Source: Nocardia asteroides (GTDB taxonomy: Bacteria; Actinomycetota; Actinomycetes; Mycobacteriales; Mycobacteriaceae). From it: a stretch of DNA of 64,000 bases. The translations under genes were made by a program, and so were the position numbers. Under the pieces are notes generated by a model. The model worked only from the letters and a program-made list of their open reading frames with translations, searched no databases and had not been told where the DNA came from. Of the stretch, positions 1 to 8,590 are shown one piece after another; positions within the stretch are counted from its first letter, which is position 1; every line of letters begins with the position of its first letter. The stretch lies in contig CP082844.1 in assembly GCA_019930625.1 (NCBI GenBank), forward strand, positions 6,200,001 through 6,264,000. The letters run 5' to 3'.

Positions 1-1
1 C

Positions 2-799
2 TACGTCGACGAACAGCGCCTGGTGGCAAAGGAACATCAGACGGCGACACAGACGCTCGCCTCGGCGCTGCTCAGCGGTCGTGGCAGTTCGGCTCTGGCG
101 CGCCAGACCGGCATTCCGATCGCGGAGTCCTATCAGGTTGTCGCGCTGTCGATTCCGGAGCATCCGGACGAGCGCGATCCGCGCGTCGACGGCAACGTCG
201 CCGCGCGCCGCAAGCTACGGCGGCTGCAATCCGAGCTGGCCACCGTGTTCGCCTCGCGTGCGCTGGCCCTGCTCAGCGCCAAGGGCGGCACACTGCTCAT
301 CCCGTTCGGTGACGAGACCGATACCGTCCTCACGGAGACGACACTCGCGCTGCTGGCCGACGCCGCCGAGGTTGCGCTCACCGCCACCGTCGTCCCGACC
401 GATACCGAGCAGATCCCCGAATCGGCCGATCAGGCGCACGAGCTGCTCAATCTCGTGCGCGTCGGCGCCCGGCCGCCCGGCCTCTATCAGATGTCCGATC
501 TGGCAGTGGAATATCAGCTCACCCGCAGCGGCCCGGCGACGCGGCGGATCGCGACCATCCTCGACCCGCTCGACGCCCATCCCGAACTGTTCGACACCAT
601 GCGCGCCTACCTCGGCAACGACATGAACCGGCAGCTCACCGCGCGCCAACTGTACGTGCATCCCAATACCGTCGACTACCGCCTGCGCCGCATCGCCCAG
701 TTGACCTCGATCGATCTGGCGACCTCGGCGGGCATCTCGCAGGCGGCGATCGCCCTGCTCGCCCGCGACCTGGACCGCAGCGTCGCGCGCCGCCTCTGA
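2..799 (+). CDS. PucR/CdaR-type transcriptional regulator, 5' end outside window
   Basis: The reading frame is open from the first bases, so the true start lies upstream and only the C-terminal ~265 residues are visible. The last ~60 residues form a PucR C-terminal helix-turn-helix: the core NRQLTARQLYVHPNTVDYRL is characteristic (nucleic-acid contact helix HPNTVDYRLRRI). The middle ~150 residues match the loose GGDEF-like/ligand-sensing region that precedes this HTH in the PucR/CdaR family. Members control purine, amino-acid or sugar catabolism in actinobacteria. The target cannot be read from context, because the following CBS gene is separated by 94 bp and need not be co-transcribed. Family assignment is firm, role unknown. 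Confidence 0.8.
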   Translation, partial: YVDEQRLVAKEHQTATQTLASALLSGRGSSALARQTGIPIAESYQVVALSIPEHPDERDPRVDGNVAARRKLRRLQSELATVFASRALALLSAKGGTLLIPFGDETDTVLTETTLALLADAAEVALTATVVPTDTEQIPESADQAHELLNLVRVGARPPGLYQMSDLAVEYQLTRSGPATRRIATILDPLDAHPELFDTMRAYLGNDMNRQLTARQLYVHPNTVDYRLRRIAQLTSIDLATSAGISQAAIALLARDLDRSVARRL

Positions 800-893
800 C
801 GTGAGGCGAACCGTGGCCTGTAATGGATTCGTGCTGGTCACCGGACTACGAACTTGCGATCCTGGTAATGCCGCGACGTCTGGATGGTGAAAC

Positions 894-1328
894 ATGCGAA
901 TTTCGGAGATCCTGCGCAGGAAGGGCAGCGACGTGGCCACGGTCGCACCCGACACGACCGTCCGCAGACTGCTGGCCACCCTGGCCGAACGGAACATCGG
1001 TGCGGTCGTCGTCTCTCCCGACGGCGACGCGATCGCGGGGATCGTCTCCGAGCGCGACGTGGTACGCAGTCTGCACGCCCGCGGCGCGGCCCTGCTGGAC
1101 ACGCCGGTCTCGGCGATCATGACCTCCGAAGTACGCACCTGCACACCCGACGACCGGGTCGACGGCCTGCGCCGCACCATGACCGAACACCGCATCCGGC
1201 ACCTGCCCGTGGTGCACGAGGGCAGGCTGGTCGGCATCGTCAGCATCGGCGACGTGGTGAAGAGCGCGATCTCCGAATTGGCGACCGAACGCGAACACCT
1301 CGTCGAGTACCTGCAGGGCAGGTACTAG
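894..1328 (+). CDS. CBS-domain pair protein
   Basis: A 144-residue protein made of two tandem CBS domains (about residues 8-60 and 75-130) and nothing else. Typical CBS phrases are visible: a GIVSERDVVR stretch closing the first domain and RHLPVV...LVGIVSIGDVVK closing the second. Stand-alone CBS pairs bind adenine nucleotides or related ligands and often act as regulatory partners. No catalytic domain is present. The stop codon overlaps the stop of the convergent FMN-oxidoreductase gene by 4 bp (ctag), so the two genes share their terminus. The ATG start is the only good one; the upstream Shine-Dalgarno is weak. Confidence 0.85.
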   Translation: MRISEILRRKGSDVATVAPDTTVRRLLATLAERNIGAVVVSPDGDAIAGIVSERDVVRSLHARGAALLDTPVSAIMTSEVRTCTPDDRVDGLRRTMTEHRIRHLPVVHEGRLVGIVSIGDVVKSAISELATEREHLVEYLQGRY

Positions 1329-1756
1329 AACTCGCTCGGGTTCCCCAGGTCGGCCGAGAGCCAGCGCTCCGGCCGCAGGAAGACCGCGACCTGCTCGCCG
1401 TAGGCCTCGGCCGCCTTCAGATAGGCGTCGACCGATTCGGCGGGCAGGTACCGCGCCGCCATCTCGCGGTGCTGCTCGTCGGTCATCGGGGTGATCCGGG
1501 TGACCGGGCCCTCCACACTCACATACCGCACCGTGGGTTCGACCTGCTGAACCATCAGACCGAACCGGCCGGCCTCCCGGATGTAGCGCATCTTCCGTGA
1601 CTCCGGGCCGGTCAGGATCCACGCCTCGCCACCGGGGCTGTAGTGATACCAGATCGGGAGGGTGAGCGGGGCACGACCGGAACCCGCGGCCACCGAGAAC
1701 GCGGCCACATGCGGCTGAGCCAGGAACTCTTGACGCTGTTCGGAGGTCAGAGGCAT
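1325..1756 (-). CDS. pyridoxamine 5'-phosphate oxidase-like (F420/FMN-binding split-barrel) protein
   Basis: A 143-residue protein of the PNPOx-like split-barrel family. It opens MPLTSEQRQEFLAQPHVAAF and has the family pattern of a PLTLPIWYHY strand followed by G-EAWILTGPESRKMRYI, the region that binds FMN or F420 phosphate. Small actinobacterial members are usually F420- or heme-binding oxidoreductases of unknown substrate. The ATG at 1756 was chosen because conserved family sequence begins right there; longer in-frame extensions run into the promoter of the divergent operon. It is convergent with the CBS gene and divergent from the cysteine desulfurase operon. Confidence 0.75.
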   Translation of the reverse strand: MPLTSEQRQEFLAQPHVAAFSVAAGSGRAPLTLPIWYHYSPGGEAWILTGPESRKMRYIREAGRFGLMVQQVEPTVRYVSVEGPVTRITPMTDEQHREMAARYLPAESVDAYLKAAEAYGEQVAVFLRPERWLSADLGNPSEF

Positions 1757-1796
1757 GTCGTCCAGGCTAGTCGTGAAAGACCTTGTCCGCGAGAAA

Positions 1797-1806
1797 ACTT
1801 CGAAGT
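1797..1806. promoter_or_regulatory. 10-bp palindrome in the divergent promoter region
   Basis: ACTTCGAAGT is a perfect 10-bp palindrome in the ~110 bp between the divergent oxidoreductase gene and the four-gene PLP operon. The surrounding ~40 bp are clearly more A/T-rich than the coding DNA, as expected for a promoter. It could be an operator for either direction. No regulator gene is adjacent, so the assignment is inference only. Confidence 0.25.
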
Positions 1807-1865
1807 CCGTACCAAAAATGCGTATCGTGGGTGACGTCCTGGTTACCGGTGAAGGGAGCGTCGCG

Positions 1866-3158
1866 TTGCGGTCCCCTGCCCCGAGATCGCCGGTGACGCG
1901 GGCCGAAGCGGCCACCCGGTTACCGGAGACGCCGCCGTTCGCGCCTACCACGGTCCGGTCGATGTTCCCGGCGCTCACCGCGGCCTCCGAGGTCTACCTC
2001 GACAGCGCAGCCACCACCCAGAAGCCGCTGCCGGTGATCGAGGTGATGAACCGCTATCACAGCAACGGCACGGCCAACGTCGGCCGCGGCACCTATCCCT
2101 GGGCAACCGGCCTGACCGCCCGGATCGCCCGCGTCCGGGAGCGGACCGCCGCTTTCATCGGCGCGGAACACCCGGACGAGGTGGTCTTCACCGGCGGCGC
2201 CACCGCCGCGCTCAACGCTGTCGCGCTGTCCTGGGGCCTGACCGCCCTCGCCGACGGCGACCAGATCCTCTACAACGCCAGCGACCACGCGTCGAACGTG
2301 TACCCCTGGCAGCACCTGCGCGGGCTGCTCGCCCGGTTCGGACGCCGCATCGACCTGATCCCCTACCGGGTGACCGGCGCCGGTGAGGCGGACACCGACG
2401 ACATCCTGGCCAAGATCACGCCGCGCACCAGGCTGATCACGGCCGGGCATCTGCACCACGTCTTCGGCGGTCTCAGCACCCTGGAGGGAGTGCGGGGGCG
2501 CATCGATCCGGCCATCCTGCTGTGTTTCGACTGCTCGCAGAGCGGCGGGCACCTACCGGTCGACGTGACAGCGCTCGGCGCGGACTTCGCGATCTTCGCC
2601 GCGCACAAGATGTTCGGCGCACCGGGCACCGGAATCCTGTACTGCCGCCGACGCGTGCACGACCAGTTGGTGCCGTTCCTGCCCGGCGGCAATTCCGGTG
2701 CCCGGCCCGGCCCGGCCGGGCTGGACTCGGGACCGATGCCCGCGCTGTTGGAAGGCGGTACCCCCAACATTGCCGGCATCCTCGCCCTCGGCAGCGCGCT
2801 CGAGGTGCTGGAATCACTCGGCATGGGCGTGATCGCCGCGCACAACCGAGCCCTGACCCTGCGCCTGATCGACGGCCTGCGCCCGGTTCCCGGGTTGGAG
2901 TTCCTGCCCGGCCCGGCACACGCCGCGTGTGAAGTCGGCTACGGCATCGTCTCCTTCACCCTGGACGGAATCTCGGCCACCGACGCGGGCTTCGTGTTGA
3001 GCGAGCTGGGTTTTCTGGTGCGTACCGGCGCGCACTGCGTCCCCGCCGTGACCGATGGCGCGGACTCGGTGCGAGTCAGCACGCACATCTACAACACTCC
3101 CGACGAGATCGACCGATTCGTCGCGTGTGTGCGAACCATTGCCGAGGAGGTCACGTGA
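1866..3158 (+). CDS. cysteine desulfurase-like PLP enzyme (class V aminotransferase fold, SufS type)
   Basis: About 430 residues, the usual SufS/CsdA length. The N-terminal core begins VYLDSAATTQKPLPVIEVM. The PLP lysine is Lys248 in AAHKMFGAPGTGILY, and the cysteine expected to carry the persulfide is Cys391 in VRTGAHC. The family predicts sulfur abstraction from L-cysteine or a related beta-elimination. TTG at 1866 is preferred as start because GAAGGGAG sits 7 bp upstream; ATG at 1818 in frame is the alternative. First gene of a four-gene operon, with its stop overlapping the next start (GTGA). It is not embedded in a suf/isc operon, since no scaffold or SufBCD genes are present. It probably supplies sulfur, or processes a cysteine-like substrate, for this pathway rather than for housekeeping Fe-S assembly. 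Confidence 0.8.
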   Translation: MRSPAPRSPVTRAEAATRLPETPPFAPTTVRSMFPALTAASEVYLDSAATTQKPLPVIEVMNRYHSNGTANVGRGTYPWATGLTARIARVRERTAAFIGAEHPDEVVFTGGATAALNAVALSWGLTALADGDQILYNASDHASNVYPWQHLRGLLARFGRRIDLIPYRVTGAGEADTDDILAKITPRTRLITAGHLHHVFGGLSTLEGVRGRIDPAILLCFDCSQSGGHLPVDVTALGADFAIFAAHKMFGAPGTGILYCRRRVHDQLVPFLPGGNSGARPGPAGLDSGPMPALLEGGTPNIAGILALGSALEVLESLGMGVIAAHNRALTLRLIDGLRPVPGLEFLPGPAHAACEVGYGIVSFTLDGISATDAGFVLSELGFLVRTGAHCVPAVTDGADSVRVSTHIYNTPDEIDRFVACVRTIAEEVT

Positions 3159-4441
3159 GTATCGACATCCCCCGCTACGACCGGCGGTCCGCGTCCAGGG
3201 TGCTTGCCGAGTTGGCGCAACCGGGGTTGTTCACCGCACCGGCTCCCGTGCCCCCGCCACGCCGGTTCGAATTCATCTGTACCGCACTACGTCCCGAGAC
3301 GGACAGTCATCTCACCTATTCGCAGCGGCTGTATCTGGAGCGGTTCATGCGGCCGTGCCGCGCGGATCAGGTGACCAGCGCGACGCACCGGATCGCGTGG
3401 ACCGACAGCGACGGCATCCCGAATACCGGCCACTTCCGCGCCGACGGTCTCGGCCCCTCGGTACCGATCGCGATGCGTGAGACCGTCCTGGCGCTGTGGC
3501 GCCACCTGGACACCGACCCCGGTTTCGCCGCGCGGGTCGCGGCGATCGGACCGGGCGAACACGCCGTGCTGGCGGGCACGACCACCGACCACGATCCGCG
3601 CGACATCTTCCGGGTCGGCATCGAGGCGGCGGGGCGCGTGCTGGCACAGCACGCGCTGCTGGCCGCCCAGACCCCGTACCGGGATGCCGCCGAATTCGCC
3701 GCGGGGATTCGCGATTCCGGGATCTTCACCGCGGTGGCCACTCGATGGTTCTGGGAGTTGCAGGCTTCGACCTATCGGCGCGGCATGATCCCGGTGACGC
3801 TCGTCGCACAACCCGACGGAACCGTCCGCTACACCGCGGAGACCGTGGCGACCCTGCGCGCGATGAAGGACGCCACCATCGCCGACGCGCACGCCGTGAT
3901 GGAGCGCGCCACCACCGTCGAAGGCCTCACGGTCGCGGAGGCCATCGCCAAGTATCACGACGACCTGGACCTGATCTCCCGGCAATACGCCCTGCTGCCC
4001 ACCGGAAGCCACCCTTCCTGCCTGGCGGCCACCCCACAGCAGCTCGACAGCGGGCACGTCAGCATCCTCCCGCAGCTGGCCGGCCGGTTCGTCGCGACGT
4101 TCACCGAGATCATCGGCCGCTGCGAGATGGTCGAAGTGCGCGCCGAACTGGACGAGACGACCGCCGACCGCGCCGCCACCGCCGAGGACCAGGTGTTCTA
4201 CGTGCCGGATATGACCTGCAAGCACTGCGTTCGCACGATCGGCGGAGTGCTGGAATCGATGGACATCCGCGTGGTCGAGATCGACCTGGACAGCAAACGG
4301 GTGGTGGCCGAGTTCCGGAGCCCGCGCAATCGGGCACGCGCGTTCGAGGCGATCCGGGACAGCGGCTACAATCCGGCCGCGCAGCGTCCCGACGGCGCGG
4401 CACGGACTTCGGCCACCGAGCCGTCGGAAGCCGCCGTATGA
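3155..4441 (+). CDS. unknown protein with C-terminal heavy-metal-associated (HMA) domain
   Basis: 428 residues from a GTG that overlaps the upstream stop, with AGGAGG 4 bp before it. Residues ~1-330 match no family I recognise; they are mostly helical, carry no membrane segment, and contain several His/Cys/Trp residues. Residues ~346-410 are a clear HMA/copper-chaperone domain (VPDMTCKHCVRTIGGVLESM, metal cysteines Cys355 and Cys358) that ends in the typical IRDSGYNP. HMA domains bind Cu(I) or other soft metals and pass them to partner proteins. An HMA tail on a cytoplasmic protein inside a PLP-enzyme operon is unusual. It suggests that a metal is inserted into, or sensed by, this pathway. 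ATGA overlap with the next gene makes translational coupling likely. Confidence 0.7.
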   Translation: MSIDIPRYDRRSASRVLAELAQPGLFTAPAPVPPPRRFEFICTALRPETDSHLTYSQRLYLERFMRPCRADQVTSATHRIAWTDSDGIPNTGHFRADGLGPSVPIAMRETVLALWRHLDTDPGFAARVAAIGPGEHAVLAGTTTDHDPRDIFRVGIEAAGRVLAQHALLAAQTPYRDAAEFAAGIRDSGIFTAVATRWFWELQASTYRRGMIPVTLVAQPDGTVRYTAETVATLRAMKDATIADAHAVMERATTVEGLTVAEAIAKYHDDLDLISRQYALLPTGSHPSCLAATPQQLDSGHVSILPQLAGRFVATFTEIIGRCEMVEVRAELDETTADRAATAEDQVFYVPDMTCKHCVRTIGGVLESMDIRVVEIDLDSKRVVAEFRSPRNRARAFEAIRDSGYNPAAQRPDGAARTSATEPSEAAV

Positions 4442-5976
4442 CGCCGTGGCCGCCGGCGCTGCCCGCGAAACTGCATCCGACGGTCCGCGCTTTTCTCGAC
4501 ACGCCGGGCGTCGCGGCGCAGGCGCTGACACGATTCGGGTCGCCTGCGCATCTGCTGTTCCCGCAGATCTACTCGGAGAATCTGCTCCGTCTGCGCACAG
4601 TCCTGGAGCGGCACCTTCCCGGATACCGGATCTGCTACGCGCACAAAGTGAACCAGTCCCGGGCGTTCGTCCGCACCGCCGAACGCGAGGGCATCGCCAT
4701 CGACGTCGCGTCACCGCACGAACTGTCCAGTGCCCTCGGGGCGGGATTCGCGGCGGCGCGCATCGAGGTCACCGGCCCGAAAGGCGAAAGCTTCCTCCAC
4801 GACCTCGTCGGCCGCGGGGTGACGGTCAACGTGGACAACTCGTGGGAACTGGGCCGCATCGCGGAACTGGCTCCCGGACATCCGAGAATTCCCGTGCTGC
4901 TGCGGGTTTCCGGCTTCGACCCGGGCCAGGTGAGCCGGTTCGGGATGCCGCTCGCGCACGTCGGACAGGCCCTCGATCTGCTGGCTGCGCAGCGCGCGCG
5001 GATCGCCTTCCTCGGCTTCGCTTTCCACCTCGACTCGGGCGAGCTCGGCGAGCGGGTGCGGGCGATCGAGGCCTGCCTGCGCTTGATCGAGCAAGCCTAC
5101 GATCGCGGTCTCGCCCCGTCGGTGCTCGACATCGGCGGCGGGTTCCGTCAAGTGTTCACCGCCGATGCCGAGCGGTTCGACGCCTACGTGCTCGCCCTGC
5201 GGGAATCGCTGCTGGGCCGGGGTGAGTCGATGACGTGGGGCAGCAACACCTTCGGCTATCACGTCGCGGGCGGCGCCGTGCACGGCACACCGGTTTTCCA
5301 CAAGTACGCCAACACCGTCGCGGCCGACACCATGCTCGCGGAACTTCTCGCCGCGCCGCTGGAGCGGCACGGCGGGCGCACGGTGGCACAGGTGACGGGC
5401 GACAATCTGCTGGAGATGTGGCTGGAGCCGGGCAAGGCGCTGGTCGATCACGCGGGCGTCACGGTCGCCACGGTCGAGTTCGTCAAGGAGGTCGCCGACG
5501 GCAGCGTGCTGGTGCACGTCGACCTCAGCCGCGACTCCGTGACGCCCGCCGACCAAGAGGTCATGGTCGACCCCATCCTGCTGCCCCGTGCGGGCGACGG
5601 GCTCACACCCACCCACGCCACCGCTGAAAGCGGTGGCGGCACAGGCCCGATCGGCGTCTATTTCGCCGGACGTCTGTGCCTGGAGCGAGACCTCATCACC
5701 AATCACAAGGTGTGGTTGCCCACCACGCCCCGGCCGGGCGACGCGGTGGTGTTCCCCAATACCGCCGCCTACCACATGGACCTGTCGGCCGCGCGGGCAT
5801 CGATGCACCCGCTGCCCGTGAAACTCGCCGTCACCCACGGGCCCGACGGATTCCGGATCGTCCGCGACGCCGAGTACGAACCGGATTTCCCCGTCGAGTC
5901 GCCGCGATCACGCCATATCTCGCCGCATACCGCCCACCTTGCGACCAGCCCGGTCCGATCCGTCGAGGCTCCCTGA
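4438..5976 (+). CDS. fold-type III PLP decarboxylase (LysA/ornithine decarboxylase-like, resembling the Y4yA family)
   Basis: 512 residues, longer than ordinary diaminopimelate decarboxylase (~420-450). The alanine-racemase-like barrel carries the PLP lysine Lys70 in YAHKVNQ, the phosphate-binding GGGFR loop and a late CLERD element corresponding to the cysteine that completes the active site in this superfamily. Relatives decarboxylate meso-DAP, ornithine, arginine or, in staphyloferrin B synthesis (SbnH), a citryl-diaminopropionate intermediate. As I recall, Y4yA-type enzymes sit beside a cysteine-synthase homologue in rhizobial siderophore-like loci, which is the same pairing as here. Start ATG overlaps the upstream stop and the stop overlaps the next ATG (tgatg). 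Substrate unknown; decarboxylation of an amino-acid-derived intermediate is the likely chemistry. Confidence 0.75.
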   Translation: MTPWPPALPAKLHPTVRAFLDTPGVAAQALTRFGSPAHLLFPQIYSENLLRLRTVLERHLPGYRICYAHKVNQSRAFVRTAEREGIAIDVASPHELSSALGAGFAAARIEVTGPKGESFLHDLVGRGVTVNVDNSWELGRIAELAPGHPRIPVLLRVSGFDPGQVSRFGMPLAHVGQALDLLAAQRARIAFLGFAFHLDSGELGERVRAIEACLRLIEQAYDRGLAPSVLDIGGGFRQVFTADAERFDAYVLALRESLLGRGESMTWGSNTFGYHVAGGAVHGTPVFHKYANTVAADTMLAELLAAPLERHGGRTVAQVTGDNLLEMWLEPGKALVDHAGVTVATVEFVKEVADGSVLVHVDLSRDSVTPADQEVMVDPILLPRAGDGLTPTHATAESGGGTGPIGVYFAGRLCLERDLITNHKVWLPTTPRPGDAVVFPNTAAYHMDLSAARASMHPLPVKLAVTHGPDGFRIVRDAEYEPDFPVESPRSRHISPHTAHLATSPVRSVEAP

Positions 5977-7301
5977 TGCGATACGAGCACATCACCGAAC
6001 TCATCGGCAACACGCCACTGCTGCGGCTCGACCCCGCGGTGCACGGGCTGGCGAACGTAGAGCTCTACGCGAAGTTGGAGTCGCACAACCCGTTCGGCTC
6101 GGTCAAGGACCGGGTGGCCTGGGGGATGCTGCGCGACGACCTGGCGGAGATCCGGGCCGGCGCTCGGACGCTCATCGAGGCATCCAGCGGGAACACGGCC
6201 AAGGCGCTGCGCGTCCTCGGCTCGATGTACAGCATCGACCTGCGCGCGGTGACCAACCGGATCAAGGTGGCCGAGGTCCGTGACCTGCTGCAGCTGCTCG
6301 GGACGGAGATCGTGGAACTGCCCGGGCTGTCGGAGTGCCCGGACCCGACCACGCCGAACGACGTCTACTCGGTGATCGAGGCGACCATGGCGCAGCACCC
6401 CGGCGCGTATCGGCATCTGTCGCAGTACACCAACGAGAAGAACATCGAGGCCCACCACCACGGCACCGGACGGGAGATCCATGAGGACCTGGCGGCCGAT
6501 GGCATCACCAGGATCGATTATCTGATCGGCGGGCTCGGTACCACCGGGTCCACCCGAGGAACCGCCACCTATCTGCGTAAGTACAACCCCGAATTACGCA
6601 CTGTCGCCGTGGTTTCCGAACGGTCCGACTTCATTCCCGGCATTCGGTCGGAGACCGAGATGTGGGATGTCGGGCTGTTCCAGCCTGATTTCTACGACCG
6701 GATCGTCACCGTGTCGGCGGGCGACGCCGTGGACGCGACGCTGCGCCTGGCGACCGGCTACGGCGTCCTGGCCGGGCCGACCAGCGGCGCGGGGTACGCC
6801 GCCGCGCTGGAAACGCTCGGCGCGCTCGATCTCTCGGCGACCGATCCGCAAGACCCGATCGTCGCGGTGTTCATCGTGTGCGACCGGCTCGAGCCCTACC
6901 TGTCCTACATCAAGAAGCGAAGGCCGGAACTGTTCGGCCGCGCCGGACGCTCAGCCGAGCCGACCGCGGCCGAGCTGGCCGCGGTACCGCGCCTGTCGCC
7001 CGAGCAGCTCGCCGAACTGGACCGGACCGCGCGTCCGACCATCGTGGACAGCCGGGGCGCCATGGCCTACCGCATCGGGCACGTGCCGGGCGCGGTGAAC
7101 ATTCGCGACGACCAACTCGACGAGATGTTCGGTCACGGCATCCCGTTCCCGCGATCGCGTCCTGTCGTCTTCGTCTGCCCGGTCGGCGAGCTGTCGGTGC
7201 GCTTCGCCGCACGCGCCCGGCAGGCCGGATACGACGCCGCCGGCTTGGCCGGTGGCGTGGTCGCCTGGCGCGATGCGGGCCTGCCTCTGGAACGAGGCTG
7301 A
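5976..7301 (+). CDS. cysteine synthase-like PLP enzyme fused to a C-terminal rhodanese domain
   Basis: 441 residues. Residues 1-~320 are a fold-type II CysK/SbnA-like enzyme: PLP lysine Lys44 in NPFGSVKDRVA, substrate loop SSGNT, and a glycine-rich GGLGTTGSTRGT phosphate-binding loop. Residues ~340-441 are a rhodanese domain with IGHVPGAVNI and the sulfur-carrying Cys401 in VFVCPVGELSV. CysK relatives add sulfur or amine nucleophiles to an activated serine; SbnA makes a diaminopropionate precursor. A rhodanese fused to such an enzyme, with a cysteine desulfurase at the head of the operon, suggests persulfide relay to the active site, which is inference. Last gene of the operon, convergent with the broken condensation-domain gene 25 bp away. 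Confidence 0.8.
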   Translation: MRYEHITELIGNTPLLRLDPAVHGLANVELYAKLESHNPFGSVKDRVAWGMLRDDLAEIRAGARTLIEASSGNTAKALRVLGSMYSIDLRAVTNRIKVAEVRDLLQLLGTEIVELPGLSECPDPTTPNDVYSVIEATMAQHPGAYRHLSQYTNEKNIEAHHHGTGREIHEDLAADGITRIDYLIGGLGTTGSTRGTATYLRKYNPELRTVAVVSERSDFIPGIRSETEMWDVGLFQPDFYDRIVTVSAGDAVDATLRLATGYGVLAGPTSGAGYAAALETLGALDLSATDPQDPIVAVFIVCDRLEPYLSYIKKRRPELFGRAGRSAEPTAAELAAVPRLSPEQLAELDRTARPTIVDSRGAMAYRIGHVPGAVNIRDDQLDEMFGHGIPFPRSRPVVFVCPVGELSVRFAARARQAGYDAAGLAGGVVAWRDAGLPLERG

Positions 7302-7325
7302 CCCTCCGGGGATTCGAGGCGGCCG

Positions 7326-8418
7326 TCACCGCTGCCCGGCGGGGAAGCCGGACAGCAACGGGGCGATCGGTCCGCGATAGCCGGTGGCGAGCAGTTCGAC
7401 GGTAGCGGTGAACAGTTCGACGAAGGCGACCGCCGTGTCCTGCGCGAACAATGTGGTGACGTCGGCGCTGTCGGAGAACGCGCCGACCGCCACCGCGAAA
7501 GCGGTCTGCAACACCATGAACAGACTGGCCCGGGCGGCGCACGCCCGATCGAGCAGCGCGCGGTGCACGTCGGCGCCGAACGCTACCGGCACGACCGCCC
7601 CCGGCGCCTGCCGCCCCGGCGCGGCGGACCGGACGTGGACGAGCACAGGGGAATTCGAGCACCGCGGGCCGACCGGCCAGTGTGTTCGCCCAGTAACGCA
7701 ACTGCTGGGTGGCGCGGCTCCATTCGTCGGAGTAGTCGCCGAGCTGGGCGTGTTTCCCCAAGGTGTAGTCGGCGTAGTCGATCGGCAGGGGCGTCCAGTC
7801 CGGCGCGGCCCCGGCCTGCCTGGCGAGGTATGCCGTGCCGAGATCGCGCAGCAGCGGCCCCACCGAGCGTCCGTCGATCGAGATGTGGTGGACCACCAGC
7901 ACCACTACGAGGTCGTGCGGACCGAGGGCGAACAGCCGGGCGCGCAACGGCAGGTCGGTCGCCAGATCGAACTCGCCCGCGGCGAAATCCGCGATGCGCT
8001 GCCGCAATTCGGTTCCGGTGGCCGCGACGACCTCGGCCTTCGGCCTGGCCTCGTGCACCGGAACGATCACCTGGGCAGGGCCCGAGGCGGTCTTCGGATA
8101 GCAGGTGCGCAGCGGTTCGTGTCTGGCGACGACATCGCCGATCGCGGCGACGAGCGCCTCCGGCGACAGCGCGGGCCCGGACAGGCGGACCGCTCGAGCC
8201 ACAATCCAGTCACTCGAGTTTCCGGCCCGCGCGGCGTGCCACATCCGCTCCTGCGCGGGGGCGAGGGGGATGTGCGCCGGACGTGGCCCGCGTGCGAGCG
8301 GCAGCGGGCGCCACGGCGGCGGGAGGTGCCGAACCGCTGGTCTCGCCCCGTGCACCGCCGTACGCCCGCGTCCGTCACCGAGCGCATCGGACATGATCAC
8401 CGCAGCGGAGTTGTTCAC
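7326..8418 (-). pseudogene. frameshifted, truncated NRPS condensation-domain gene
   Basis: Read from a GTG at 8418 (ATG at 8394 also possible), the first ~250 residues are a condensation domain: IPLAPAQERMWHAAR (C1 motif), the catalytic HHISIDGRS, and the YADYTLGK/QLRYWANTLAG region. Near 7610-7650 the frame breaks. The continuation GAVVPVAFGADVHRALLDRA...ASLFMVLQTAF is in the next frame and ends at 7326, well before a full ~440-residue domain would. Dropping one G from the GGGG run near 7617 restores the frame. No adenylation or carrier domain is adjacent. The gene is a remnant of, or an orphan from, a peptide synthetase; a sequencing error could explain the shift but not the short C-terminus. 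Confidence 0.7.
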
Positions 8419-8460
8419 GCGCCATTACCCTCCACTACCGAACCATCGAGAGACCCAGGG

Positions 8461-8493
8461 TCGGTAACCAGACCGAGTAAACCGACAGTTACC
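8461..8493. promoter_or_regulatory. nested inverted repeats, possible TetR operator
   Basis: Between the divergent condensation remnant and the TetR gene lie two overlapping inverted-repeat pairs: GGTAAC (8463-8468) with GTTACC (8488-8493), and TCGGT (8461-8465) with ACCGA (8481-8485). The area is A/T-richer than its surroundings. An operator for the downstream TetR protein is plausible from position only. Confidence 0.25.
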
Positions 8494-8590
8494 ACTCTGT
8501 GACGGCACGGGATCCGTTTCGGCAAGACGCCGCAGGCCGTGGCGGGTGAGCGCGGCGTCGAGGTACGCCGCCAGGCATTATCGTTGGGCC

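Noticed and set aside
1755..1865. Longer N-terminus for the cysteine desulfurase-like protein
   Set aside because: It would begin opposite the start of the divergent oxidoreductase gene and cover the promoter palindrome; TTG at 1866 has a far better ribosome-binding site.
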